A program made the translations under genes and the position numbers. The notes below the pieces were generated by a model. The model was not told the origin of the DNA. It saw nothing but the letters and a program-made list of their open reading frames with translations, and searched no databases. 64,000 nt of DNA, taken from positions 124,001-188,000 of the forward strand of contig JAHLKI010000021.1 in assembly GCA_025602905.1 (NCBI GenBank), read 5' to 3'. Below are positions 11,347 to 22,899 of the stretch, one piece after another. How positions within the stretch are numbered: position 1 is the stretch's first letter; each line of letters starts with the position of its first letter. The stretch comes from Phlyctochytrium arcticum (taxonomy: Eukaryota; Chytridiomycota; Chytridiomycetes; Chytridiales; Chytridiaceae).

Positions 11347-14300
11347 TTACTCTTCAGACTCAGGCTGAACTATGCGGGACATGCGCAGTGTTCTGAGATG
11401 TGGTAGTTCTGACCAAGATATAAGTGATATTGACGATTGGGTACCGTAGATCATGAGAACTTACTAGATCGCAACTCCAGAGCCCTTGACGAGACCTCGG
11501 TTTGCTCCAGATTCAGGAAGGCAAGGTTGACCAAAGCTATTTATTGGACAAAGAAATCACTGTCAAGCAAGAATGTGAAACGGGCTCATTCATACCTTCA
11601 CAAGATTCCGCGCCCTCATCCGTAATTCCCGTTCGTCCCAGTGAAAGTTTGCTCAATGTGCGAGCATAATCCGAGTTCACAATGTGCCCGACTCCTTCAT
11701 CGGTCACATGGCGACATCCGGAAAGAGAAAGGCTTTGCAATTGACGGAATGCTATAGATCATCGAGTTCAATATTTCATCTGGAAATGAGGCGGATGAGT
11801 ACATACCTCTGATGTTGGCCAGAAAATTGTCCGTTATTGGCGTGTCGTCCATTTGCAATTGTAGCAAATTGCGCAATTTGACTATTTGCTCCCCCACCGA
11901 GTCGTCTATCGCAACTTTATTCAAGTACAGCGATCGCAAACTGGATGATGAGACACTCAGAATTAGTGATTTGAATTCCTGATATTTGAATGGGCCAACT
12001 CACGTGCGGGATAGACTGTGCATATCATTGAATCCAGCGCTGGTAAGGCTTCGACTTTCTGAGAGATCCAATTCTCGCAAAGGCAAGCCTACTCGCATTA
12101 TTAGCCCCCTCTTGTAATGGGCTGCACATGCCAAAGACAGCAAACTCACAGCATATCTTGTAAAGGGTTTCATTTTGCAAATGCCGTGTGGGAAAGTGGA
12201 ATATGCTCAATTTTGACATTTCTGAGGGGACGCAGACATCAGGCGTTAAACTGACTGTCATCCACTTCCATGACCGTAAAGAGACAGTAAGACTTACTGG
12301 TTGCAATGAGCTCCAATCCAGTGGCTGTGATTTGCGTGCACTGATTCAGCCGGAGCTCCTCCAAATTTGTCAGTTTGACTATTACATTCTCCACATCTTG
12401 ATCTGTAAATCCACAGTCGACGCAATTCAACATAACAAGTGAACTGGACATCGCTGGCTGGATTGGAGTTAAAGGCTGGCTCAACCAGATCTTTTGTAAC
12501 GTCAAGATTGCCAATTTGGGAAACTTTGGAAGGATAGTGAAGAGATCAGGAGTGACAATTTTGTTTGTGCCGTCCATCACGCTGAGGTTCTGGAGGGTCA
12601 ACGCGAGCGGCGCCTCAGACAGGCTATGAAGGAAGCGGGTGGTCATTTGGGTGCGCTCATCAGTGCCAAAACTGAGGGTAGTGAGATTTTGAAGACCCGA
12701 GAGGGAGGGAAGAACCTTGTCGGTGAGCCGACAACGGATCAACTCAAGCACTTCCAAGTGGCGACAATCTGGAACAGAGTAATGGTCAGTCAGCATACTT
12801 GTCCGAAATAGAAACTGGGGGATGATTGCTTTATACATACAGTCCATCCTGTCGAACGCGACATCCGTCAGAAACGAACAGCTATTGAGTACTAGTCTCC
12901 TCAATGAGACGTAGAATTGGTCTGCGATTTCTTGCACCAGACTGTTGGTGGCTAGCCTATAGCTTGAAAGATCCACAGATTCCACTGGGCATGAGTGCAA
13001 CCGCTTGAGTGTCAGAGACGAGAGTTTGTCGAGGCGACAGAGTTCGACCAGGATTTGAGAGCCAAGATCCGGAGAGAGATAACTGACGAGTCGAAGCGAC
13101 TGGCGGGAGGTAGCCGGATTGGCAATAGCAGCTACCACCCGCTTCAAAGTCAAAGTCTTTAAGGAAGGTGGGTCAGAGCAGCGAATAACAATGGTACGTC
13201 GCTGCCGAGTTGCTGAAGTTGGTATACTGTGGGCGTTTTGTAGTGGATGTTGGCCCTGTGTCGTTGCTGTGGCCGGTGTGTCTGACAAACGCTGCCCCCC
13301 ACCCACAAAATAGACCTGACCTCCCACATTAAAAAATTCAGGGCCCTCCATTCCATCGTCTGATGATTCACCATCTGAGCCAGTTGGAAGATGCTGATCT
13401 TGTTCATCATCATCCGTATGCATATCTTCGGGTTCATCCTCCTCTGCATCATTGTCTGGCTGGTAGTCTGGATCGTCATCTTCATCCTCCGTCGATTCTC
13501 CTCCTCCACCCAAACGTCTTCCTGGCAAATTCCACTGACGCGGAGTTGCCTGAACCTCCATAGCATCTGGTGGTGCTTCATCCGCAGGTTGAGAAGCTGG
13601 TGGAGGAGGTTCGGGCTTTAGTACGTGGAGAGCGGCGCGTGGGACCAATCCTAGGTATGTTTGTGAATATTTCTCGCTTTCAGGGCTAATCAACTTTAGA
13701 TTACCTGCGTCAGATAAGCTCAAATCTGATTCAGTGGCGGGATCAAATACACGGCGAGGAAATGGCTGTCAATGTTAATACTACTCTCATGTTGGGTAGA
13801 CGTAAAATTCACCTGTAGGAAAGTTATATGCCCCGAAATGGCATCGGCGTCAGGGCCCTTGGCCTCTTGGCGTGCAAATGACAGCACACTATCAATTGTG
13901 GCCGACGATTGAAATGTTCCAGTGATAGATTTTCCGGACGGTAATCTCAGCTGTTGCAAGAGGTCAGGAACATTGCCGGTCATTATGTGGAAGAATGAAC
14001 GCACCTGTATAGTGGTGCTGGTACTTTCGGACTTTGGGACATTCGGTGCAAGTGCTGGAGTACTGGGTGCAACTGCATTAACTGCATCGCGATTCACGGT
14101 GCGCCGGTCTTTCAGCGTTTGCCGATCCTCCTGAATTTGACGAAGGATCGCGGCCTTGGACTAGGGCCATTCATGGTGAGTTTATGAAGTCAGAACAAGT
14201 AAGACTGCATTACTTCTGACTGTTGCCGCTTGATTCGCTTCGCTTCGTCCACTGCTTTCGCAATCACGACCTCTTCGCAAGATTTTCGAGAAAGCTTTGA

Positions 14301-14886
14301 ACGCTCGTTATCAACCAACTATAAATGTGTTCAGATTTCAATTCAAGAACAGTTAGCTTGGGTGCACAACAAGATTACATTGTTGTTGTCCACAACATTC
14401 GGTTGTTCCTCCTCCATTGGGATGACAGGGGCAGCGCTGCCGGAGGTACTGCTTGGAGACGTAGGCAAATGTTCATCACCACCAAATCCGGGTAAGAATG
14501 GACTGTCCGAAGCTCGATTTGGATTCCCAAGTCTAAGGGAAGGAGCGGAAGATGTAGATGCTTCATCCGAATCCTGAGGATTGATTTTGCTCAAAATCCT
14601 AGTTGAAAACCCATATGACTGTCAGTCATCCTTGTAGCTCTAATGTAAACAAATCGATGAAACTACGCGAGGAGTTTCCTGCATACAGCATGTCCTGCCA
14701 CTTTCAAGTATTATCCGTATCCCACGCCCCCACTGCTTCGCAGCATCAACAATGCTCTATAACCTACCAATTTGTAGCTTCTTCCAGTGTCTGCGCGTGA
14801 GACTCTGCTAAAGCACGTCGACACAAAAAGATATCAAAGCCCATTGAGAGCAAGGAGGCCAGAAGATCATCATGATTGCTAGACAT
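11347..14886 (-). CDS. UBA-UBX-leucine-rich-repeat fusion protein, putative p97/Cdc48 adaptor
   Basis: Fourteen exons (14886-14768, 14598-14379, 14318-14214, 14160-14005, 13950-13813, 13765-13705, 13650-12841, 12768-12298, 12254-12150, 12088-12004, 11940-11807, 11751-11596, 11536-11465, 11408-11347) sum to 897 residues. The N-terminus is a UBA domain (LLSMGFDIFLCRRAL, TLEEATNW). Then comes the pre-UBX helix (SKAAILRQIQEDRQ) and a UBX domain ending SLSDAGLVPRAALHV, the layout of UBXN1/SAKS1. Exon 7 continues without a stop through an acidic linker into AMN1-like leucine-rich repeats that run to the C-terminus. UBX domains bind Cdc48/p97 and UBA binds ubiquitin; the LRRs could select substrates. 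The fusion is supported by one 810-nt exon spanning the UBX end, the linker and the first LRRs. Confidence 0.85.
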
Positions 14887-15113
14887 TTGGACTGTCACTA
14901 TGTGGGTATAACTTCTTTTTCAACAGGATCTTCGAGCTCAGATATCGCGAATTTCGATAAAAACACGGTGAGACATTTTCGCAATGCGAAATGTCATCAA
15001 AAGTTCCAACGCTGATTCATGTGGCACAGTTTCAGTCACTACTCATTCAGGTTTGTTCAACTTTGTTGTCCAAACTTTTTGCCATTGCGAAAATAGTCGT
15101 TTTCCAAGTCGAA
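14887..15113. promoter_or_regulatory. Divergent promoter between the UBA-UBX-LRR gene and CDKAL1
   Basis: Only 227 bp separate the two start codons, so both genes must be driven from here. An in-frame-open ATG at 14991 upstream of the chosen CDKAL1 start could lengthen that protein by 41 residues. No TATA box was identified with confidence. Confidence 0.5.
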
Positions 15114-17222
15114 ATGTTGGCTGCTGAAGATACGCCCGACCCACACCTGCAGCCACTGGCTGCCACTCCGGACGGTATCGAGGATATCGAAGAACTCGGT
15201 GCCCCGAGCTCTGAATTGTCAGCGGAAAACCGTAATAGGAGCTCGTATCGGAATGTTGCGGTCAAGTCGTTTCGTCGACGGGAGAAGAGCATGAAGCAGG
15301 GTGAAAGAGAGGGCGGCAAAGAAATCGATAAGAAGGAGGGCTCTGATCACTTCTTGCCTGGTCGGGCAGCTGTCTATGTCAAGACTTGGGGTTGTGGTGG
15401 GTGACATTTATTTATTTGGCATTCATCACTGATTCTAATGCTAAGACATCTGTAGGACACAATAATTCTGACGGTGAATACATGGCAGGTCTTCTCGCAG
15501 CCAATGGATACACAGTTCTTCTGCAAGACTCGCAAAAGAATGACGCGGACGTGTGGCTTCTTAACTCATGTACGGTCAAAGGTCCCTCGGAACAGACTTT
15601 CATCAACGATATTCGCAAGGGCCAAGATCAAGGGAAACGCGTGGTGGTGGCAGGATGCGTGCCTCAAGCAAGTCAAAACAGGGATGAATGGGCGCAACTT
15701 AGCGTGATTGGGGTGCAACAAATCGACGCGGTAGTCGATGTGGTGGAAGAAACTTTGAAGGGGAACACGGTCCGAATGATGCGAGATGCCCGTACGACCA
15801 AAGAGTCTGGAACGGGAAAGCGGAAGGATGGGGGAGCTAGACTGGATATGCCCAAGGTTCGCCGGAATCCCTTTATCGAGATTATTCCGATCAACACGGG
15901 TTGCCTCAACCAGTGCACGTACTGCAAGACCAAACACGCACGCGGAGACTTGGGAAGTTACACGCCTGATGAGATTATCGCACGTGTCATCTCAGTGATG
16001 TCGGAGGGGGTGCTTGAAATATGGCTCACATCTGAGGACACTGGCGCGTATGGCCGCGACATTGATGTCTCCATAGTTGATTTGTTGAAGGGAATTGTGG
16101 CGGCCATGGACGCCCATCCTACCAATTCCCGCGCCATGCTCCGAATCGGCATGACCAACCCTCCCTATATCCTCGAACACATCCATGGCATTTCGCAAAT
16201 CCTCTCTCATCCCCGCGTCTATGCTTTCCTTCACGTGCCCGTGCAGGCAGCCTCTAATCGTGTGCTGGAAGACATGCGCCGCATGTACACGGTCGAGGAG
16301 TTCAAGTCAGTGGTGGACGTTCTGCGCCGTGAAGTGGCTGGCGGGTGCACAATCGCAACAGACGTGATTTGTGGATTCCCTACCGAGACCGAGGACGACT
16401 TTGAAGAAACCCTGGATCTCGTTCGTGAATATCAGTTCCCCGTATTGCATATATCCCAGGTACTTCTCTTTTAACCCATTACTTTCTCAATTTGTCACCA
16501 AGATTAAGTGAATTTTTGTTTAGTTCTATCCCCGTCCAGGTACACCTGCCGCCCGCCTCCCCCGCCTGTCGACCGAAATCATAAAGGCTAGATCTCGCCG
16601 GCTAACAACCCTTTTCAATTCGTACACGACCCATCCCCAAACCCTTCTCAACACAACTCATACAGTGCTCATCACAGATCGAAGTGCAGATGGCAATTAT
16701 TTGGTCGGCCACACAAAGACATATCAGCAAGTCTTGGTTCCAATAGCAGATGCACAGCTGGGAGTGTCAGTAACAGTGACGATCGCTGAGGTTGGAAAAT
16801 GGTTTCTGAAGGCTGGTAGTGTTGAGCGGGACGTACAGCGGGAGACTGGTGGGGAAGTTGGGGTGGTTGCAGCACCCTTGTTGGTTCGCAAAGGCAGGGA
16901 GATTGTAAAGCTTGGCGGTGAAACTCAAGGGTCGGCATCACCATCCTCGTCCTCCACAGATCCATCATCAACACACCCATCATCCTCCTCAGACGGCACA
17001 ATATTATCCCTCGGCACCCAACCCTCCGTTTACGTTAAGCCTGCGCCGGGACAACCACCTCCTATTCAGAAGTCATCGATGATCCCACTGATTGCATGTT
17101 CCGTTATATTGATGGCAATTCTTGGCATATTAGTCGCATACGACTTTCGCGCGAGCGTCGTTGTCGCGGTTTTGGGGCTTGGCGGCGGGGTTCTTTTTGA
17201 GGCTTCTCAAGCAGGATGGTGA
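15114..17222 (+). CDS. CDKAL1: CDKAL1-type threonylcarbamoyladenosine tRNA methylthiotransferase
   Basis: This radical SAM enzyme converts t6A37 of tRNA-Lys(UUU) to the 2-methylthio form. Exons 15114-15396, 15456-16459 and 16524-17222 give 661 residues. The UPF0004 domain shows its three cluster cysteines ([29 protein letters not shown]). The radical SAM motif is C244-x3-C248-x2-C251 ([19 protein letters not shown]), followed by a [10 protein letters not shown] block and a TRAM domain with QVLVP. The last 55 residues contain two hydrophobic segments, matching the C-terminal ER anchor of animal CDKAL1. Both introns lie at points where family alignment is restored only after splicing. The start at 15114 is preferred; 14991 is an alternative. 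Confidence 0.95.
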
Positions 17223-17504
17223 CACTCACCGCTTCTTTATATATACTTTGGCTCGTAAATAAATTATGGTTTGCTATTGTATCTCAATCTAGTGATGCTC
17301 GCTAGAGTAAGGGAATCTAGCGTACTGGGGGAGAGATCCCACATGAGGGAAGAATCCTAAGGAAGCATTTGCTGTGCGGATAGCGCCCCTTTGTTAGAGG
17401 TGGGGACAACCACCCCAAAAAATTCAGACCTGATTTCCCCATCCCCGTTAGAGTTCTTGTCTCCAGATCAAAATCCGTTCGACCAAATAGATTAAACTCC
17501 CACC

Positions 17505-17941
17505 TCATCCCCGCTTCTCCAGAGTCTCCAACAATGCCTGAGCACCTCTCCTTGAGTTCATCAACGAAACATAATCTACCCGGCCGGCCAGCACATGTCC
17601 CCGCGCCCGTTTAGCCGCCATTCGCTTTTCTTTTTTTGTTGGAATATCCATTTTATCTGTGGAGGCCTTAGATGGTGGCGCTTTTTTGGTGAGAACGATT
17701 GACGATGCGGTGGAAGGATTTAAGGGAATGGCGGACGACTTTTTCTCTGTACTTGTGGTAATAGCCTTGGCAGCAACCGGTTTCTTGACAATTGTTTGGG
17801 AATTTTTGGCAATTTGTATTTCCTCACGCTCTTTCTGGCATTCATAAGTACAAGTCAGTGAAATGAAACGAAAAGTATCTGCGGAGGGCAATGTCATACC
17901 TTGGTTTTGCCAACCCTCCCGTACTTTGCTGACTTTCCCAT
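17505..17941 (-). CDS. Small basic protein of unknown function
   Basis: Two exons (17941-17900 and 17834-17505) around a 65-nt intron encode 123 residues. The first exon gives MGKSAKYGRVGKTK, a typical start of small nucleolar or ribosome-biogenesis proteins. The middle is lysine/serine/threonine-rich, and the C-terminus (KRARGHVLAGRVDY, then MNSRRGAQALLETL) looks like the only folded, conserved part. No family was recognised; a nuclear or nucleolar site is only inferred from the charge. The gene converges with CDKAL1, 282 bp away. Confidence 0.6.
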
Positions 17942-18286
17942 TGCCTTCTATGTACTTTATGCGAAATGGTGGGGGGTGGAAGCGCAAGCGGAGATTGAAT
18001 TGTCAAATCCAAAGCTCCATTGCCAAGGAAACTAAATGAAAGGCACAGTCATGATCATATTGTTGTCCCAATTTCCGTGGGAAAATCCCAACTTTGCATC
18101 CCCATTCGTTGAAAGCCCAGAATCCTGTTAACGATATCAAAATTGTAGTTGTTACGCCGAGAATTACAGGTGGTAAGAATATAAAAGAGCCCGTATCTAA
18201 AAACTATGTACGCAAGAAGAAAAAAAATTAAAAACTCACACATGATGACCTATCTAGAATATGTACATCAAACAATACGCCGGGAT
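17942..18286. other. 345-bp intergenic stretch
   Basis: It contains the promoter of the small basic protein gene and the 3' region of the F-box/LRR gene, both on the minus strand. It is AT-rich with an A-run near 18220-18230; nothing else is seen. Confidence 0.45.
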
Positions 18287-19846
18287 TTAATCGGTGGAGC
18301 CAACCATGTGAAAGGGTACGGCGAGCTGCTGGGCAGCAATTTGTAGGTCAGGTCGTTGTTGCCGCCATCCGTCGACACAGGACGTCAGATCGGGACACTG
18401 ATTGACAACCAATGTACGAAGACTGGTGCAGTTCTGAGTAATTTCAGTGATGACGGTAGTGCGGATCCGGCGGAATCGGAACACGCCTGAAACGTCCAGA
18501 TGCTGAAGATTTTGAGTTGTGTTTCTAGAAGAGGCGATGGCATGAAGACCTTCGTTCTTTATGCATGAGAAGGAAAGGTCCAAGTGCGTGAGGTATGGAA
18601 GGCGATCAATGGCTTCGGCAAACATTGTATCGGCGAATTGGGCACCCGAAAGACCCAGGTACGAGAGGTTGGTGCAGCGGGTGGATACCATGTAGAGGAG
18701 AGGAGAGATGTAGCGTTGGTCCCAGAGACCATACGCCTCGGCGGGTGCAGAGCCTGCTGCGACAGATTGTGTAGACGACCTGAGCAGACCAGCGGCAATG
18801 GCAACCGAGTTGGGGAGCGCGAGTGCTCCCAGGCTTGGTGAGTTTGGAGCCGAGCCGGAGGGCGTGGTGGTTTGCGAGGAGTTAGGGGTGGGGTTTGGCG
18901 TCAATGAAGGTATTGGACCGGCTGGGCTAGTGCGGAATCCAAAGTCAATGCCTCTGATGAGCAGAAAATTGTCTGAAAGATGGGTAGAGTTGTTTTGCGC
19001 AAGTGATGGTTCTAAATTAAAGGATGCAGTGCTGGAATATGATGAGGAGATGGAATGTTTGCGGGTCGATGTCATAGACGAGCGACGGGATTGAGGTGTT
19101 TTGATGGGTTGAGTGAAAGCGGGCATGGCGGTTACAGAGGGGATCAAATTGAACTCGGCAGCCAAGGCTACAGGACTGGAGACCTGGCTCAGATCGATCA
19201 AATCCTGTTCATCGTCAAATATGTCATCTTCCGAGTCGTTGACGGTCGTGTCCAAACTAGTGGCAGATCCTCCCCTGGCCATGGGCGCACCGGCCATCAC
19301 CCCATTGTTGACCCATCGCATCTCAACCGCCAGTTCCGCGTTGCGAACTCCACACAGAATCGCCGCAAAGCGATTACGCTGCCGAATGGAGGTAAAGGTG
19401 ACCTGCTTGTAGAGATGACGGACGGCAATGGAATACCAGGTGTGCGACACGAGGAGGAATGGGTAGAGTTCAGATGGGTTGGTGACTTGGGCAATGATGT
19501 TCTGCCAAATCTCGGTGGGAATGGACAGACGGGCTTTGGATGCTGAAGAAGACTCGTTTCGCATTGTCGTTGTGTATATGACTGGTGGAACACGAGAAGG
19601 CACATTGCTGGAGGAAGTTATGCTGTGCGGGTAGTAACTGAGACGGGCCGAGGCGGAGAGGGATGGTGCTGAGATTCGGCGATTCACATCTTTGCCGGAT
19701 TGGTGCTGTGCATGGTGATGGGACGTTTGTGAGTGGCCTTGCAGGTGGTGGGGTTTGCGAAAGGACGGTGGAGTAGCCGGCGGAGTCATTGTCATTGTCG
19801 GACTTGACGAGACTGGCGACGATATGGGTGAGCGTGTTCCAGCCAT
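18287..19846 (-). CDS. F-box and leucine-rich-repeat protein
   Basis: A single-exon gene of 519 residues, likely a substrate receptor of an SCF ubiquitin ligase. After a serine/proline/histidine-rich N-terminus of about 105 residues there is an F-box-like motif (LSIPTEIWQNIIAQV, then LYPFLLVSHTWYSIAVRHLY). The middle, about 200 residues, is mostly low-complexity and serine-rich. The C-terminus (about residues 385-500) carries LRRs of the cysteine-containing type (LSYLGLSGAQFADTMF, LTHLDLSFSCIKNEGLHAI, LQHLDVSGV, LRTLVVNQCPDL). The substrate cannot be predicted. Start is the first ATG in a frame with no upstream coding signal. Confidence 0.8.
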   Translation of the reverse strand: MAGTRSPISSPVSSSPTMTMTPPATPPSFRKPHHLQGHSQTSHHHAQHQSGKDVNRRISAPSLSASARLSYYPHSITSSSNVPSRVPPVIYTTTMRNESSSASKARLSIPTEIWQNIIAQVTNPSELYPFLLVSHTWYSIAVRHLYKQVTFTSIRQRNRFAAILCGVRNAELAVEMRWVNNGVMAGAPMARGGSATSLDTTVNDSEDDIFDDEQDLIDLSQVSSPVALAAEFNLIPSVTAMPAFTQPIKTPQSRRSSMTSTRKHSISSSYSSTASFNLEPSLAQNNSTHLSDNFLLIRGIDFGFRTSPAGPIPSLTPNPTPNSSQTTTPSGSAPNSPSLGALALPNSVAIAAGLLRSSTQSVAAGSAPAEAYGLWDQRYISPLLYMVSTRCTNLSYLGLSGAQFADTMFAEAIDRLPYLTHLDLSFSCIKNEGLHAIASSRNTTQNLQHLDVSGVFRFRRIRTTVITEITQNCTSLRTLVVNQCPDLTSCVDGWRQQRPDLQIAAQQLAVPFHMVGSTD

Positions 19847-21546
19847 AATTCTGCACAGACACTGGCTTGATTAAGGATGTAAAGCGGATAAGGGTTCTGG
19901 ACAGATTTGTTGATGCTGCTGGCGGTCTTTGTCAGTAGTTAATCTCTCTAAAGTAGAGGTGCAGCGCAGGGGATGGGGGCAGGTTCAAATAGAACAAAGG
20001 GATGTCCAAGACTTGCCCGTGCTGAGTTTACCATATCAGCAGTGGCGCAGCGCGGGCGGACGGCCGCTCGAATTTCGAAAGCTGCTTCTGCAAATAGCAA
20101 CTTTTGGCGGAATCTTTGAGGGTCGGCCGTCGGGATCCGCTACCGCAACCGTATCTACTTTACCCAGGATTTAGCTTGAGTTAAGCGTAATCTGAGCCTC
20201 GAGTAGTAGGACATGAAATGAAAGAGCTACCGTGGGTCAGGAAGGGAATCTGGGAGATGCTGAAAGTCGCCCGACGCGTTGGTGAAGGCCAAAGTCGTTT
20301 ACCACTCAACATCTGATGATGCATTCACCTCAAGGACTCTGCCGAGTTTGCCATCCCAAATGCATGAAATACCTGCCGCTGTCGACACATTTTGCCAAAC
20401 TTCCAAATGGCACGTGACTATAAACATCAACAAAGCGGCGACTTTCGTGCGGTGAAGCAAAAGAGCGCTAGGTTATTGCAAGCCGTGAACGAGAGTCTGT
20501 TTTCAACCAGCCGGCAGCGGTAATAGAGCCCTGCCCATCCCAAAGGTTAAGGAAAAGGTCTTTCTTTTCCGCGGCCAAGGCCTTTTTCGCTTAAGCTCCA
20601 CTGTGCTGGCGCAGCCCCCATTTTGATACACCTCTTTATGAGAAGCTTGTTCTTCCTTGTCAAATAGTTTTGTTCATCCTCCCAAGCCCTTTCGACCTTT
20701 ACATACACAAGCGACATCGGTCGCAGAAAACCTCAGTTTGCGCTCGTTCGATAGCTGCTCGGACGTTCGCACCCCATTGCGTCCTCACGACGTTATCCGC
20801 CACGATTCCTTCTCCGGCGGGCCTGATAAAGTACGTAGGCTCGTCGCTCAGCCGGCACCTAGGCCTCGCCTCCTCGTCCTCCTCTTCCTCGCCTTCCTCG
20901 CCAACAACGACGGACTCTTCAAGAGGCGTCGCTGCTACTGATCTTCCGGAGAGCGAAACTAAGGGCCACCCGATGCAAGATTCTTCTAGGTGAGTGAGAA
21001 CTGTGAGGTGAAAATTCGGACGTTGCCAAGACCGAAGGGCGAAGGGAGATTGCAGGGTCTGGCTGGGATTGTGTCGGGAAGCTAGAAACTTTTGTATGCG
21101 GCCTTGTGTTCGTTGTCGGAGTTCTTCTGCGTTGTTACGCCGTTGCACGGCTAGGGCAGCTGGCCAGAGCACGTTGAGCAAACCCGGGCTCGGGCAAACT
21201 TGGTGCTTGAAATTTCGCTGAGGACCAGAGCTGCACACATCCACGCACTTGGCAGACAAAAGAGCTCGCTTTTCGATAAGAGAAACGCAGAGTCGAAAGT
21301 TGGCTCTGGTTGGCAAGGGGGCTCATACGGCGGCGACCCGGAAAACCCTGAATCTTCACGTTATTGCGCCGCAGACGGGCCCAGTGGAAAACACTTCATA
21401 CTCACCTCTACAATTACTTTTCATTCCCTCTCTTCTTCTTATCTGGAAACCCCTCACTCTTACACCTTCCCACCAACGGCACAACTGCTATTTATTATCA
21501 CGCGATGCTCGTCGGTGAAATTGCTCCTCACAGCTTGAAGGGCGCC
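19847..21546. other. Long upstream region of the PKA catalytic gene
   Basis: This 1.7-kb stretch separates the divergent F-box/LRR and PKA genes and shows no convincing protein-coding gene. It is pyrimidine-rich near 21400-21480. A strong donor site at 20990 and an acceptor at 21533 would join a short ATG exon (20973-20989) in frame to the PKA coding sequence. The region may therefore hold a 5' exon and a 544-nt intron as well as regulatory sites. Confidence 0.5.
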
Positions 21547-22899
21547 ATGTCTTCTGCACCGCCTTCAATGCCGTTGCCAGCTATGCCTTCCTCACCCGTT
21601 CCACCACAAACCAACGGCGCGCACATGGGGTACAGTCTTAACGACTTTTCACTGATAAAAACGCTGGGTATGTCGCAGTTCAGTTTCCTCATAGCGGATG
21701 AATGATGCTGATATCGGTTTTTAGGAACTGGAACATTTGGGCGCGTATACCTCACCCAGTATCGCAATACCAACAAGTACTACGCCATGAAAGTGCTCAA
21801 GAAAGTGGAAGTTGTACGTCTAAAGCAAGTCGAACACATCAACTCAGAAAAGCAGATCCTCTCACAGATTCAATTCCCTTTTATCGTCAATCTGTAAGTA
21901 TCCACGATTTGAGCAATTGCCAAGAACGCCTTTCGCTGACCAAAGCCCCTTTTCGCTCCTGAAGATTGTGTACATTTCAAGACGATACAAACCTGTATAT
22001 GCTGTTGGAATACGTTGTTGGCGGGGAGCTATTCTCCCATTTGCGAAAGGCTGGACGGTTCAGTAACGACATGACACGGTTTTACGCCGCTGAAATTGTT
22101 CTTGCCATCGAGTACCTGCACGAACAGGATATCATCTACCGCGATTTGAAACCCGAAAACTTGGTATGTGACCTGAAGCTACCATGCCTGTTTGAGAAAT
22201 ATGTCCTGACGTGTTTATAGCTCCTCGACGAAAGAGGTCACATCAAGATCACAGATTTCGGATTTGCCAAAAAGGTTGAAGACCGAACATGGACGCTGTG
22301 TGGAACACCCGAGTACCTGGCACCCGAGATTATCCAATCCAAAGGCCACGGCAAGCCCGTGGACTGGTGGGCACTCGGGATCCTGATTTTCGAGATGCTG
22401 GCAGGTTACCCACCCTTCTTTGACGACAGTCCCTTTGGAATCTATGAGAAGATTTTGGCTGGCAAAATCCAATTCCCACCGCATTTTGATCCGTACGCCA
22501 AGGATTTGATCAAGCGACTCCTGACCGCCGATCGTACAAAGCGACTGGGAAACTTGAAGGTATTTGCACAGCCGCTGTTGACCATACTGTTTTACATGTG
22601 ACTTACCCTTTTCTCTCTTTTAAAGGATGGTGCCGAAGATATCAAGCGCCACCGGTGGTTCCGAGGAGTCGACTGGCGTGCCCTTCAAAACCGTCTCGTT
22701 CATGCACCCATTGTGCCCATGATCTCTCACCCAGGTGACACTCGAAACTTCGAATCGTACCCTGAAGAGGTCCAGACGGACCGACCATTGCAAGGTGCGG
22801 ATCCTTTCCGAAGCCTGTTTTTGGTACGTTGTAGGCTCTAGAGACTACATCGTTTTCTCTCTTTGCTGACCGCTTGTTTTTCCGCAACAGGAATTTTGA
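21547..22899 (+). CDS. TPK: cAMP-dependent protein kinase catalytic subunit
   Basis: Exons 21547-21667, 21725-21893, 21965-22163, 22221-22559, 22626-22823 and 22891-22899 encode 344 residues. All AGC-kinase elements are present: the glycine loop LGTGTFGRV, Lys63 (YAMKVLKK), the catalytic loop YRDLKPEN with Asp157, DFG at Asp175, T-loop Thr188 ([14 protein letters not shown]), and the C-terminal hydrophobic motif [10 protein letters not shown] that ends the protein, as in PKA. The last exon is only 9 nt long; reading it this way restores the terminal FxxF. The start may instead be ATG 21505, or ATG 20973 joined through a 544-nt intron. The kinase would be held inactive by a regulatory subunit, which is not in this window. 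Confidence 0.93.

Noticed and set aside
20699..21316. 205-codon open frame on the minus strand upstream of PKA
   Set aside because: Composition and lack of family features suggest an accidental frame in a GC-rich leader; it overlaps the probable 5' leader of PKA on the other strand.
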